NCBI GenBank assembly: GCA_029582155.1
Contig: CM055905.1
Coordinates: forward strand, 10,194,995-10,258,994
Origin: Panopea generosa
Lineage: Eukaryota; Mollusca; Bivalvia; Adapedonta; Hiatellidae
DNA length: 64,000 bases
Direction of reading: 5' to 3'
Part shown: in pieces, positions 33,501 through 45,974 of the stretch
Position numbering within the stretch: position 1 is the first letter of the stretch
Layout of the letters: every line of letters starts with the position of its first letter
Made by a program: the position numbers and the translations under genes
The notes under the pieces: model-generated
What the model was told of the DNA's origin: nothing
The model's input: only the letters and a program-made list of their open reading frames with translations
Databases searched by the model: none

Positions 33501-36500
33501 TTGGGTTTCAATGGACACCTCAGTTGTCTTCTACACCCTCTGGCCTGCCCAGTGACACCCAGTTTTTGAGCCTGGCTCATGTAGAAGTCGGTCATCGAGT
33601 GTCCTGAACACGGGGACACACACCAGGCTGCAGTCTGTAGGCTGTTTTAAAGCGATTAAGTGGAAAAGACGGCATTTGGTTTGTGGCCAATATTTAGTTT
33701 GGAGCTAATACTTGGGTTTCAATGGACACCTCAGTTGTCTTCTACACCCTCTGGCCTGCCCAGTGACACCCAGTTTTTGAGCCTGGCTCATGTAGAAGTC
33801 GGTCATCGAGTGTCCTGAACACGGGGACACACACCAGGCTGCAGTCTGTAGGCTGTTTTAAAGCGATTAAGTGGAAAAGACGGCATTTGGTTTGTGGCCA
33901 ATATTTAGTTTGGAGCTAATACTTGGGTTTCAATGGACACCTCAGTTGTCTTCTACACCCTCTGGCCTGCCCAGTGACACCCAGTTTTTGAGCCTGGCTC
34001 ATGTAGAAGTCGGTCATCGAGTGTCCTGAACACGGGGACACACACCAGGCTGCAGTCTGTAGGCTGTTTTAAAGCGATTAAGTGGAAAAGACGGCATTTG
34101 GTTTGTGGCCAATATTTAGTTTGGAGCTAATACTTGGGTTTCAATGGACACCTCAGTTGTCTTCTACACCCTCTGGCCTGCCCAGTGACACCCAGTTTTT
34201 GAGCCTGGCTCATGTAGAAGTCGGTCATCGAGTGTCCTGAACACGGGGACACACACCAGGCTGCAGTCTGTAGGCTGTTTTAAAGCGATTAAGTGGAAAA
34301 GACGGCATTTGGTTTGTGGCCAATATTTAGTTTGGAGCTAATACTTGGGTTTCAATGGACACCTCAGTTGTCTTCTACACCCTCTGGCCTGCCCAGTGAC
34401 ACCCAGTTTTTGAGCCTGGCTCATGTAGAAGTCGGTCATCGAGTGTCCTGAACACGGGGACACACACCAGGCTGCAGTCTGTAGGCTGTTTTAAAGCGAT
34501 TAAGTGGAAAAGACGGCATTTGGTTTGTGGCCAATATTTAGTTTGGAGCTAATACTTGGGTTTCAATGGACACCTCAGTTGTCTTCTACACCCTCTGGCC
34601 TGCCCAGTGACACCCAGTTTTTGAGCCTGGCTCATGTAGAAGTCGGTCATCGAGTGTCCTGAACACGGGGACACACACCAGGCTGCAGTCTGTAGGCTGT
34701 TTTAAAGCGATTAAGTGGAAAAGACGGCATTTGGTTTGTGGCCAATATTTAGTTTGGAGCTAATACTTGGGTTTCAATGGACACCTCAGTTGTCTTCTAC
34801 ACCCTCTGGCCTGCCCAGTGACACCCAGTTTTTGAGCCTGGCTCATGTAGAAGTCGGTCATCGAGTGTCCTGAACACGGGGACACACACCAGGCTGCAGT
34901 CTGTAGGCTGTTTTAAAGCGATTAAGTGGAAAAGACGGCATTTGGTTTGTGGCCAATATTTAGTTTGGAGCTAATACTTGGGTTTCAATGGACACCTCAG
35001 TTGTCTTCTACACCCTCTGGCCTGCCCAGTGACACCCAGTTTTTGAGCCTGGCTCATGTAGAAGTCGGTCATCGAGTGTCCTGAACACGGGGACACACAC
35101 CAGGCTGCAGTCTGTAGGCTGTTTTAAAGCGATTAAGTGGAAAAGACGGCATTTGGTTTGTGGCCAATATTTAGTTTGGAGCTAATACTTGGGTTTCAAT
35201 GGACACCTCAGTTGTCTTCTACACCCTCTGGCCTGCCCAGTGACACCCAGTTTTTGAGCCTGGCTCATGTAGAAGTCGGTCATCGAGTGTCCTGAACACG
35301 GGGACACACACCAGGCTGCAGTCTGTAGGCTGTTTTAAAGCGATTAAGTGGAAAAGACGGCATTTGGTTTGTGGCCAATATTTAGTTTGGAGCTAATACT
35401 TGGGTTTCAATGGACACCTCAGTTGTCTTCTACACCCTCTGGCCTGCCCAGTGACACCCAGTTTTTGAGCCTGGCTCATGTAGAAGTCGGTCATCGAGTG
35501 TCCTGAACACGGGGACACACACCAGGCTGCAGTCTGTAGGCTGTTTTAAAGCGATTAAGTGGAAAAGACGGCATTTGGTTTGTGGCCAATATTTAGTTTG
35601 GAGCTAATACTTGGGTTTCAATGGACACCTCAGTTGTCTTCTACACCCTCTGGCCTGCCCAGTGACACCCAGTTTTTGAGCCTGGCTCATGTAGAAGTCG
35701 GTCATCGAGTGTCCTGAACACGGGGACACACACCAGGCTGCAGTCTGTAGGCTGTTTTAAAGCGATTAAGTGGAAAAGACGGCATTTGGTTTGTGGCCAA
35801 TATTTAGTTTGGAGCTAATACTTGGGTTTCAATGGACACCTCAGTTGTCTTCTACACCCTCTGGCCTGCCCAGTGACACCCAGTTTTTGAGCCTGGCTCA
35901 TGTAGAAGTCGGTCATCGAGTGTCCTGAACACGGGGACACACACCAGGCTGCAGTCTGTAGGCTGTTTTAAAGCGATTAAGTGGAAAAGACGGCATTTGG
36001 TTTGTGGCCAATATTTAGTTTGGAGCTAATACTTGGGTTTCAATGGACACCTCAGTTGTCTTCTACACCCTCTGGCCTGCCCAGTGACACCCAGTTTTTG
36101 AGCCTGGCTCATGTAGAAGTCGGTCATCGAGTGTCCTGAACACGGGGACACACACCAGGCTGCAGTCTGTAGGCTGTTTTAAAGCGATTAAGTGGAAAAG
36201 ACGGCATTTGGTTTGTGGCCAATATTTAGTTTGGAGCTAATACTTGGGTTTCAATGGACACCTCAGTTGTCTTCTACACCCTCTGGCCTGCCCAGTGACA
36301 CCCAGTTTTTGAGCCTGGCTCATGTAGAAGTCGGTCATCGAGTGTCCTGAACACGGGGACACACACCAGGCTGCAGTCTGTAGGCTGTTTTAAAGCGATT
36401 AAGTGGAAAAGACGGCATTTGGTTTGTGGCCAATATTTAGTTTGGAGCTAATACTTGGGTTTCAATGGACACCTCAGTTGTCTTCTACACCCTCTGGCCT

Positions 36501-37840
36501 GCCCAGTGACACCCAGTTTTTGAGCCTGGCTCATGTAGAAGTCGGTCATCGAGTGTCCTGAACACGGGGACACACACCAGGCTGCAGTCTGTAGGCTGTT
36601 TTAAAGCGATTAAGTGGAAAAGACGGCATTTGGTTTGTGGCCAATATTTAGTTTGGAGCTAATACTTGGGTTTCAATGGACACCTCAGTTGTCTTCTACA
36701 CCCTCTGGCCTGCCCAGTGACACCCAGTTTTTGAGCCTGGCTCATGTAGAAGTCGGTCATCGAGTGTCCTGAACACGGGGACACACACCAGGCTGCAGTC
36801 TGTAGGCTGTTTTAAAGCGATTAAGTGGAAAAGACGGCATTTGGTTTGTGGCCAATATTTAGTTTGGAGCTAATACTTGGGTTTCAATGGACACCTCAGT
36901 TGTCTTCTACACCCTCTGGCCTGCCCAGTGACACCCAGTTTTTGAGCCTGGCTCATGTAGAAGTCGGTCATCGAGTGTCCTGAACACGGGGACACACACC
37001 AGGCTGCAGTCTGTAGGCTGTTTTAAGCGATTAAGTGGAAAAGACGGCATTTGGTTTGTGGCCAATATTTAGTTTGGAGCTAATACTTGGGTTTCAATGG
37101 ACACCTCAGTTGTCTTCTACACCCTCTGGCCTGCCCAGTGACACCCAGTTTTTGAGCCTGGCTCATGTAGAAGTCGGTCATCGAGTGTCCTGAACACGGG
37201 GACACACACCAGGCTGCAGTCTGTAGGCTGTTTTAAGCGATTAAGTGGAAAAGACGGCATTTGGTTTGTGGCCAATATTTAGTTTGGAGCTAATACTTGG
37301 GTTTCAATGGACACCTCAGTTGTCTTCTACACCCTCTGGCCTGCCCAGTGACACCCAGTTTTTGAGCCTGGCTCATGTAGAAGTCGGTCATCGAGTGTCC
37401 TGAACACGGGGACACACACCAGGCTGCAGTCTGTAGGCTGTTTAAAGCGATTAAGTGGAAAAGACGGCATTTGGTTTGTGGCCAATATTTAGTTTGGAGC
37501 TAATACTTGGGTTTCAATGGACACCTCAGTTGTCTTCTACACCCTCTGGCCTGCCCAGTGACACCCAGTTTTTGAGCCTGGCTCATGTAGAAGTCGGTCA
37601 TCGAGTGTCCTGAACACGGGGACACACACCAGGCTGCAGTCTGTAGGCTGTTTTAAGCGATTAAGTGGAAAAGACGGCATTTGGTTGTGGCCAATATTTA
37701 GTTTGGAGCTAATACTTGGGTTTCAATGGACACCTCAGTTGTCTTCTACACCCTCTGGCCTGCCCAGTGACACCCAGTTTTTGGACCTGGCTCATGTAGA
37801 AGTCGTCATCGAGTGTCCTGAACACGGGGACACACACCAG
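27567..37840 (+). repeat. Homogeneous 211-bp satellite array (about 48 units)
   Basis: Consecutive ggagctaatacttgggtttc motifs at 27796, 28007 and 28218 give a 211-bp period, kept to the gap with almost no substitutions. Variation is mainly in one A run (ttttaaagcg or ttttaagcg). The first partial unit (27567-27600) has the diverged-family junction (gccgacggctaatac) instead of tagtttggagctaatac, which links the array to the 209-bp family beyond the gap. Reading frames inside depend on single-base indels and are not genes. Confidence 0.97.
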
Positions 37841-38340
37841 NNNNNNNNNNNNNNNNNNNNNNNNNNNNNNNNNNNNNNNNNNNNNNNNNNNNNNNNNNNN
37901 NNNNNNNNNNNNNNNNNNNNNNNNNNNNNNNNNNNNNNNNNNNNNNNNNNNNNNNNNNNNNNNNNNNNNNNNNNNNNNNNNNNNNNNNNNNNNNNNNNNN
38001 NNNNNNNNNNNNNNNNNNNNNNNNNNNNNNNNNNNNNNNNNNNNNNNNNNNNNNNNNNNNNNNNNNNNNNNNNNNNNNNNNNNNNNNNNNNNNNNNNNNN
38101 NNNNNNNNNNNNNNNNNNNNNNNNNNNNNNNNNNNNNNNNNNNNNNNNNNNNNNNNNNNNNNNNNNNNNNNNNNNNNNNNNNNNNNNNNNNNNNNNNNNN
38201 NNNNNNNNNNNNNNNNNNNNNNNNNNNNNNNNNNNNNNNNNNNNNNNNNNNNNNNNNNNNNNNNNNNNNNNNNNNNNNNNNNNNNNNNNNNNNNNNNNNN
38301 NNNNNNNNNNNNNNNNNNNNNNNNNNNNNNNNNNNNNNNN
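37841..38340. other. Assembly gap (500 N)
   Basis: Exactly 500 Ns, a conventional placeholder. Satellite sequence lies on both sides, in opposite orientation, so true size and content are unknown. Confidence 1.
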
Positions 38341-39058
38341 CAGCTTGCAGCCTGGAGTGTGTCCCCATGTTCAGGACACTCGATGACCGACTTCAAGATG
38401 AGCCACACTCAAAAACTGGGTGTCACTGGGCAGCCCAGAGGGTGAAGATTGGCGGCGGGCGAGATGCCGTCATTTCGCCTGATTCGCTCCAAACAGCCTA
38501 CAGTGTGCAGCCTGGTGTGTGTCCCCATGTTCAGGACACTCGATGACCGACTTCTTGATGAGCCACACTCAAAAACTGGGTGTCACTGGGCAGCCCAGAG
38601 GGTGTAAAAGACACCTGAAGTGTCCATTGAAACCCAAGTATTAACAAACGGCGGCGATTGGGAGCGGGCGAGATGCCGTCATTTCGCCTGATTCGCTCCA
38701 AACAGCCTACAGCGTGCAGCCTGGTGTGTGTCCCCATGTTCAGGACACTCGATGACCGACTTCGAGATGAGCCACACTAAAAAACTGGTTGTCACTGGGC
38801 AGCCCAGAGGGTGTAGAAACACCTGAAGTGTCCATTGAAACTCAAGTATTAATAAACGGCGGAGATTGGCGGCGGGCGAGATGCACTGTTTTCGCCTGCT
38901 TCGCTCAAAACAGCCTACAGCGTGTAGCCTGGTGTGTGTCCCCATGTTCAGGACACTCGATGACCGACTTCGAGATGAGCCACACTCAAAAACTGGGTGT
39001 CACTGGGCAGCCCAGAGGGTGTCGAAGACACCTGAGGCGTCCATTGAAACCCAAGTAT
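38341..39058 (-). repeat. Diverged 209-bp satellite block, inverted
   Basis: About three and a half units complementary to the 27.6-37.8 kb array (ccatgttcaggacactcgat, gaccgacttc-agatgagcca, tccattgaaacccaagtatt). They differ from each other by many substitutions, in contrast to the left array. Confidence 0.95.
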
Positions 39059-41598
39059 TGGCACCAAGTTTTTGAGTGTGGCTCATCTAAAAGCCGGTCA
39101 ACGAGTGTCGTGAACATGGGATCACACACCAGGCTGCAAGCTGTAGGCTGTTTGGAGCGAATCAGGCGGCACACACGGCCTCGCTTCCCGCCGCCAATGT
39201 CCGCCCCCGGCTAATACTTGGGTTTCAATGGATACCTCTGGTATCTTCTACACCCTCTGGCCTGCCCAGTGACACCATGTTTTTGAGTGTGGCTCATCTT
39301 GAAGTCGTTTATCGTGTATCCTGAACATGGGGACACACACCAGACTGCAAGCTGTAGGCTGTTTTGAGCGAATCAGGCGAAAAGATGGCATCTCGCCAGC
39401 CGCAGATCTCCGCCGTTGGCTAATACATGGGTTTCAATGGACGCCTCATATGTCTTCTACACACTCTGGGCTGCCCAGTGACACCAAATTTTTGGGTGTG
39501 GCTCATCTAGAAGCCGGTCAACGAGTATCGTGAACATGGGGACACACACCAGGCTGCAAGCTGTTGGTTGTTTGGAGCGAATCAGGCGGCACACACGGCC
39601 TCGCTTCCCGCCGCCCATGTCCGCCCCCGGCTAATACTTGTGTTTCAATGGACACCTCAGGTATCTTCTACACCCTCTAGCCTGCCCAATGACACCATGT
39701 TTTTTGAGTGTGGCTCATCTAGAAGTAGTTCATCGAGTGTCTTGAACATGGGGACACACACCAGGCTGCTAGCTGTAGGCTGTTTTGAGCGAATCAGGCG
39801 AAAAGAATGCATCTAGCCCGCCGCCAATCTCCGCCGTGGGCTAATACTTGGATTTCAATGGACGCCTCGGGTGTCTTCTACACACTGTGGCCTGCCCAGT
39901 GGCACCAAGATTTTGAGTGTGGCTCATCCAGAAGCAGGTCAACGAATGTCGTGAACATGGGGACACACACTTGGCTGCAAGCTGTAGGCTGTTTGGAGCG
40001 AATCAGGCGAAAAGGCGTCATCTCGCCCGCCGCCAATATCCGCCGTGAGCTAATACTTGGATTTCAATGGAAGCCTCGTGTGTCTTCTACACCCTCTGGC
40101 CTGCCCAGTGGCACCAAAGTTTTGAGTGTGGCTCATCTAGAAGCCGGTCAACGAGTGTCGTGAACATGGGGACACACACCAGGCTGCAAGCTGTAGGCTG
40201 TTTGGAGCGAATCAGGCGAAAAGACGGCATCTCGCCCGCCGCCAATGTCCGCCTTCGCTTATACTTGGGTTTCAAAGATCACTTCAGGTGTCTTCTACAC
40301 CCTCTGGGCTGCCCAGTTACACCAAGTTTTTGAGTGTGGCTCATCAGGAAGTCGGTCAACGAGTGTCCTGAACATGGGGACCCACACCAGGCTGCAAGCT
40401 GTAGGCTGTTTGGAGCGAATCAGGCGAAATGACGGCATTTCCCCCGCCGCCAGTTTCCGCCGTCGGTTAATACTTGGGTTTCAATGGACACTTCAGGTGT
40501 CTTCTACACCCTCTGGGCTGCCCAGTGACACTCACTTTTTGAGTGTGGCTTAACTCGAAGTCGGTCATCGAGTGTCCTGAACATGGGGACCCACATCAGG
40601 CTGCCAGCTGTAGGCTGTTTGGAGCGAATCAGGCGAAAAGACTGCATCTTGCCCGCCGCCAATGTCCGCCCTCGTCTAATACTTGGATTTCAATGAACAC
40701 TTCATGTGTCTTCTACACCCTCTTGGCTGCCCAGTGACACCCAGGTTTTGAGTGTGGTTCATCTCGAAGTCGGTCAACGAGTGTCCTGAACATGGGGACC
40801 CACACCAGGCTGAAAGCTGTATGCTGTTTGGGGCGAATCAGACGATATGACGGCATCTCGCCCGCCGCCATTCTCCGCCGTCGGTTAATACTTGGATTTC
40901 AATGGACACTTCAGGTGTCTTCTACTCTCTCAGGGCTGCCCAGTGACACCCAGTTTTTGAGTGTGCCTCATCACGAAGTCGGTCATCGAGTGTCCTGAAC
41001 ATGGGGACCCACACAAGGCTGCAAGCTGTAGGCTGTTTGGAGCGAATCACGCGAAAAGACGGCATCTCGCCCGCCGATAATGTCCGCCGTCGGCTAATAC
41101 TTGGGTTTCAATGGACACCTCAGGTGTCTTCTACACCCTCTGGCCTGCCCAGTGGCACCATGTTTTTGAGTGTGGCTCATCTAGAAGTCGTTCATCGTAT
41201 GTCCTGAACATGGGGACACACACCAGGCTGCAAGCTTTAGGCTGTTTGGAGCGAATCAGCCGACACGATCGGCCTCGCATCCCGCCGCCAATGTCCGCCC
41301 ACGGCTAATACTTGGATTTCATTGGACACCTCATGTGTCTTCTACACCCTCTGGGCTGCCCACTGACTCCCAGTTCATGAGTGTGGCTCATCTCGAAGTC
41401 GGTCAACGAGTGTCCTGAACATGGGGACCCACACCAGGCTACAAGCTGTAGGCTGTTTGGAGCGAATCAGGCTAAATGACGGCATCTCGCCCGCCGCCAA
41501 TCTCCGCCCCCTGCTAATACTTGAGTTTCAATGGACACTTTATGTGTCTTCTACACCCTCTGGGCTGCCCAGTGACACCGAGTTTTTGAGTGTTTTCG
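39059..41598 (+). repeat. Diverged 209-bp satellite block, forward
   Basis: About twelve units in the same orientation as the main array. ATG-initiated frames of exactly 68 codons recur (39327-39533, 40792-40998, 41001-41207), each stopping at the TGA of gtcctgaacatggg, five bases before the next unit's ATG. Translation reads MGTHTRLQAVGCLERIRR, then GFQWTPQVSSTPSGLPSDT. No known domain. Treated as satellite, not genes. Confidence 0.95.
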
Positions 41599-42600
41599 CC
41601 TGATTTGTTCTAAATAGTCAAAAACATGCAGCTTTGTATGGGGGCACATGTTCCTGACGTCCGTTGACCGCCTTGTAGACGAGCCAGACTCAAAAACTTG
41701 GTGTCCCTGGGCAGGCTAGGGAGTGTAGAATATACCTTAGTTGTCCATTGAAATCCAAGTATTTGCAAAGGGCCGTCATTAGCGGCTGGAAGAGAAGCCG
41801 TGTTTTCGCATGGTTTTGTCGAAATAGCCAAAACATGCAACTTTGTGTACGTTTACATGTTCCCGACGTCCGTTGACCGCCTTCTAGACGAGCCAGACTC
41901 AAAAACTTGGTGTCTCTGGGCAGGCCAGGGGGTGTAGAAGATACCTGAGTTGTCCATTGAAATCCAAGTATTAGCCATCGGGCGACATTTACGGCGGCAA
42001 GAGAAGCCGTGTTTTCGCCTGATTTGGTCGAAATAGCCAAAAACATGAAACTTTGTATTGGGGCACATGTTCCCGACGTCTGTTGACCGCCTTGTAGACG
42101 AGCCAGTCTCAAAAACGTGGTGTCCCTCGGCAGGCCAGGGGGTGTAGAAGATACCTGAGTTGTCCATTGAAATCCAAATATTTGACACGGGCCATCATTT
42201 GCGGCGGCAAGAGAAGCCGTATTTTCGCCTGGTTTGGTCGAAATAGCCAAAAACATGCAACTTTGTGTGCGTTTACATGTTCCCGACGTCCGTTGACCGC
42301 CTTCTAGACGAGCCAGACTCAAAAACTTGGTGTCCCTGGGCAGGCCAAGGGTTGTAGAAGATACTTGAGTTGTTCATTGAATACCAAGTATTTGACATGG
42401 GCCGTCATTGGCGGCGGCAAGAGAAGCCATGTTTTCGCCTGGTTTGGTCGAAATAGCCAAAAACATGCAACTTTGTGTACGTTTACATGTTCCCGACGTC
42501 CGTTGACCACCTTCTAGAAAAGCCAGACTCAAACACTTGGTGTCCCTGGGCAGGCCAGGGGGTGTAGAAGATACCTAAGTTGTCCATTGAAATCTAAGTT
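41599..42600 (-). repeat. Satellite subfamily B, 210-bp units, inverted
   Basis: Five units with catgttcccgacgtccgttg spaced 209-210 bp apart. They are clearly related to the other blocks (tgtccattgaaatccaagta, tggtgtccctgggcaggc) but form their own subfamily. Because 210 is divisible by three, a 210-codon frame (41690-42322, minus) runs through three units. Confidence 0.92.
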
Positions 42601-42601
42601 T

Positions 42602-42745
42602 TTATGTATCCACATGTCACTGTTTAGAGATGACGAATGTGTAAACTTCTTATTACACATCTGACACTCAAATGGTGTATCATCAGTATGTATACACATT
42701 TGACTGTTTAGATATGACGAATGTGTAAACTTCAAGCTCAGCAAT
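42602..42745 (-). pseudogene. C2H2 zinc-finger fragment
   Basis: The minus frame contains FTHSSYLNSQMCIHTDDTPF then ECQMCNKKFTHSSSLNSDMW and IH: a typical C-x2-C, K-x-F, L, H-x3-H finger with a linker of the H-T-x-x-x-P-F/Y type. The upstream finger lacks its cysteines, and the complete one has aspartate in place of the first histidine. It runs directly into satellite B (residues NLDFNGQLRYLLHPLACPG). A remnant of a zinc-finger gene, not functional as seen. Confidence 0.8.
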
Positions 42746-43420
42746 TCATTCATTCATTCATTCATTCATTCATTCATTCATTCATTCATATTACATACAT
42801 TCCTTCTTCATTTAATCATTCGTTCATTTATTCATTGAATTTGTATGTTATGAGAAACATTCGTTCATTACCTCCATTCCTTCCTCATTTAATTATTCGT
42901 TCATTTGTGCATTGAATTTGTATGTAATGAGAAACATTCGTTCATAACCGTTTCTCCTTCATTTATTCATTCGTTCATTTATTCATTGAATTTGTATGTA
43001 ATGAGAAACATTCGTTCTTTACCACCATTCATTCCTCATTTATTCATTAGTTCATTTATTCATTTGTTCATTTATTCATTGAATTTGTATGCAATGAGAA
43101 ACATTCACTCATTACCGTTTCTCCTTCATTTATTCATTCGTTCATTTATTAATTGAATTTGTATGTAATGAGAAATATTCGTTCATTACCGCCATTCCTT
43201 CCTCATTTATGTATTCGTTCATTTATGCATTGAATTTGTATGTAATGAGAAACATTCGTTCATTACCGTTTCTCCTTCATTTATTCATTCGTTCATTTCA
43301 TTGAATTTGTATGTAATGAAAAACATTCGTTCATTGCCTCCATTCCTTCCTCATTTATTTATTCGTTCATTTATGCATTGAATTTATATGCAATGAGAAA
43401 CATTCACTCATTACCGTGTT
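42746..43420. repeat. ATTC microsatellite and 74-93-bp tandem units
   Basis: A run of about twelve ATTC units is followed by repeats of attgaatttgtatgtaatga, gaaacattcgttcattac with spacings of 74, 93, 74 and 77 bp. Frames rich in F, I, H and S come from this low-complexity sequence. Confidence 0.92.
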
Positions 43421-44015
43421 AGGTGTTCGTTATAAGATACTATAAATTTGCCAATAATTAAGTGTCTTAATCTATTTTCTGCCAAGTGTAAACAATTCAA
43501 TAGGATTTCAACAATTGCTATTTAAGGTGCGGGTATTAAAAGATAAAGGTTGATAATGGCGGCAATATAATTAAAGAAGTCGGGTCTTGGTGATTAAAGA
43601 AGTCGATTCTTTGAAACAATAAAAGTAAAGATCATTTGCTAAATTTGAGTAAACATGTTGTTGTGAAAAACATTCACAGTCGCAACAATTTATATGTTCC
43701 ACATAATGCAAGCAAACATCATCTTTCAAACATTTGTGTAGTGATCCACTGATTGAGAGTTTTTGTTTCAAAATACCTGCTAAACGCAAAATCAAGCTTT
43801 CTAGGAGGACTATTTTTTTGGCCATGTGGTTTATGCAGAAAAAAATCTTGGACTGACTGCATTTTCTGTGAATCATGCTAACAATGTTTCACGCAGATTG
43901 CGAGAATTTGTCTTCTGAAGATTTTGGGAATCTTGAAAACTGTCAAGTTTCTTTCACGTGTAATCAGTGTTTTGTGACGGAAATAGGTGACGGACCGTAC
44001 AACTACCATCACGGA
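43421..44015. other. Upstream flank of transposase relic
   Basis: No motif recognised. A 48-codon plus frame from 43878 (FHADCENLSSEDFGNLENC) and a 101-codon minus frame (43571-43876) are open but unassigned. Confidence 0.35.
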
Positions 44016-44850
44016 TTATTATGACTATTTCAGGTAACCTATTCATTTATTATAAGGATGCGACTTACACAACGTACAAGTCCAGGCTTTCTGGAACATG
44101 TCGCAACCACCGCGGACAGCCAAATCGACAATGTCGAAATAAGAATATCAGACGAAATGGAGTTTGGCACTGACGATGAAAAGGCACTAACGAAGGCCAT
44201 TAACTTTGTGTTTTCTAACGCCACTCGTCTGTTGTGCACAAAACACCTGAAAGACAAAATAAATGTTAACATACATACCAAAGTAGGCATGGATAAAAGC
44301 GACAGAACAGAAGTAATGAACAATATTTTTGGACCAGGTGGGATTACAGACTCGGACACAACTATTGACTTTGAAAGCAAAACTAGTGAACTTCAGTCTC
44401 AGCTTCAAGACCGTCATCCAAATCTTGAAAAATACTTCTCCGTTAATTTAAAACCACGACTTTAAAAAATATGTATTCAAACCAACAAGAAATAACAAAT
44501 CAAACAGAAACTGGACCAACAACAGCGCTGAGTTCATAAACAACATAACGAAAATCACAACTAACTGGAAACCGCAAAGGAGTAAAGAACTAATATGCAA
44601 ACTTCATAGCGTTGTAGATTTGCACTTTCTGGGTTACAGGGCTTCCCTTCATGGTAATGGAAATTATATCCTTGCACCAGAAGAAAAAATATGCATGACT
44701 CAATCTGGAGGTGCAAGTCAGATGAGGAGAAACGCGTCCTGTTCAACAAACGGAAAATGAAATCACGATACCTAACGTCAAGTGATAGCCAGTTCTCTGT
44801 CATCAACAAAGCTAAGGGAATAGCAAAAAACCATGCCAGCGTAAGCAAAC
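44016..44850 (+). pseudogene. Mutator-like (MULE) transposase relic
   Basis: Four reading-frame segments follow one protein. First, near 44016-44090, GNLFIYYKDATYTTYKS. Second, 44058-44465, containing EFGTDDEKALTKAINFVFSN and ATRLLCTKHLKDKI, ending YFSVNLKPRL. Third, from 44463, KKYVFKPTRNNKSNRNWTNN, NWKPQ, VVDLHFLGYRASLHGNGNY. Fourth, 44691-44882, DSIWRCKSDEEKRVLFNK and SVINKAKGIAKN. The TD-E-AL segment followed about 18 residues later by C-x2-H is the second catalytic aspartate and the C-H motif of MULE transposases, and the NWTNN and LHF-YR blocks are typical of animal members. At least three frameshifts separate the segments, so no active enzyme is made. Terminal repeats were not found. 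Confidence 0.75.
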
Positions 44851-44889
44851 AAGAAAATGAAAGGGCAAACCAACGTAATTAGAGTTGCC

Positions 44890-45974
44890 AAATATCACAA
44901 ACACAGAAGTGCCGTCGGGATAGGACGCAAGTCCTGCCCACGCGGCCCGGCGTGCCTTCTTATCTCTTGTATGTCTACTATGTATGTGATTCATGTATAT
45001 AATATTTTTAACGTGTTTGTGGTGTAAGTGTTATAAAATAAATATTAAGAAAAACGGAAGAAAAACAAAAGGGCCATGACAAGAGCGCCTTCCCGTGGTG
45101 TGGCCCGGGTGTAGTTTTATCTTTGCCATAACTCAAATATTTAACTTAACATAAATACTTTTTTTACTTTTATCTTTTTAAAATTTATACAATTACATCG
45201 ATCAAGAGATTTCTAAAATTTCTATCGTTGGTAAAGATACAGTTATAACTGAACGCTCAAGATTATAATGTCCCGGGGTATTTTTACAATCCAAGATCAG
45301 TGATTATAGCGATGGAAAATAATTTAATATGATATATTTAGTCAATTATATAAAAAATATATCTAAACATATCGAAATGATATTTATATTATATCTATAT
45401 ATATATATATACAAGGGAGTCCCGCGGTGTCCCGGGTTGTCCGGTATCCTGCCCAACTTCATTCCGTTACTATGTCCCAGGGTATTTAGTCAGACCCGAA
45501 ATTTTCCGGGTTCCGGTCAGCCATTTTTATTCATCTTGGCGGAAATTTTGAATTTACGATAGAAATACGCCTATTGCATATGTGTAACTTTCATCCATAT
45601 GTGAAGATTGCAACAAAACATGTACAAAAAGGTACAAATAACTACTGTACTATAGATTGGTATGAGGGTTCGAAGCACATGCATTTTAGGATTATTTGAT
45701 CTGTTTTTAGTTGAAAAAAGAGTTTGTGAATAAAAAATAAATATTGGCAAGATAAACAACATATAAATTACAAAGTTTAAAATTTGAATACCAAAGTGAC
45801 CTTGGACAAAATTGTTTATAACGCTGGTCATATTAGCTGGACATGAATATTGTATATTATTTACCTTTTAATCATGAACAAACTAAGACTTTAAAAAAAA
45901 AAAGAAGAGGAATTGGACTATATTTCACAAAATTTCATGGTGATTTTAAATTTTTCATATTACAGATATTAGAC
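44890..45974. other. No supported feature
   Basis: Contains two GC-rich islands (44905-44960 and 45060-45115) and a CCGGG-rich stretch (45420-45520) in AT-rich DNA. No gene or repeat class recognised. Confidence 0.4.

Noticed and set aside
37685..38408. Long frames spanning the N stretch
   Set aside because: They exist only because Ns were translated as unknown residues.
42721..43156. Frames rich in S, F, I and H
   Set aside because: Translation of ATTC microsatellite and its derived 74-93-bp repeats.
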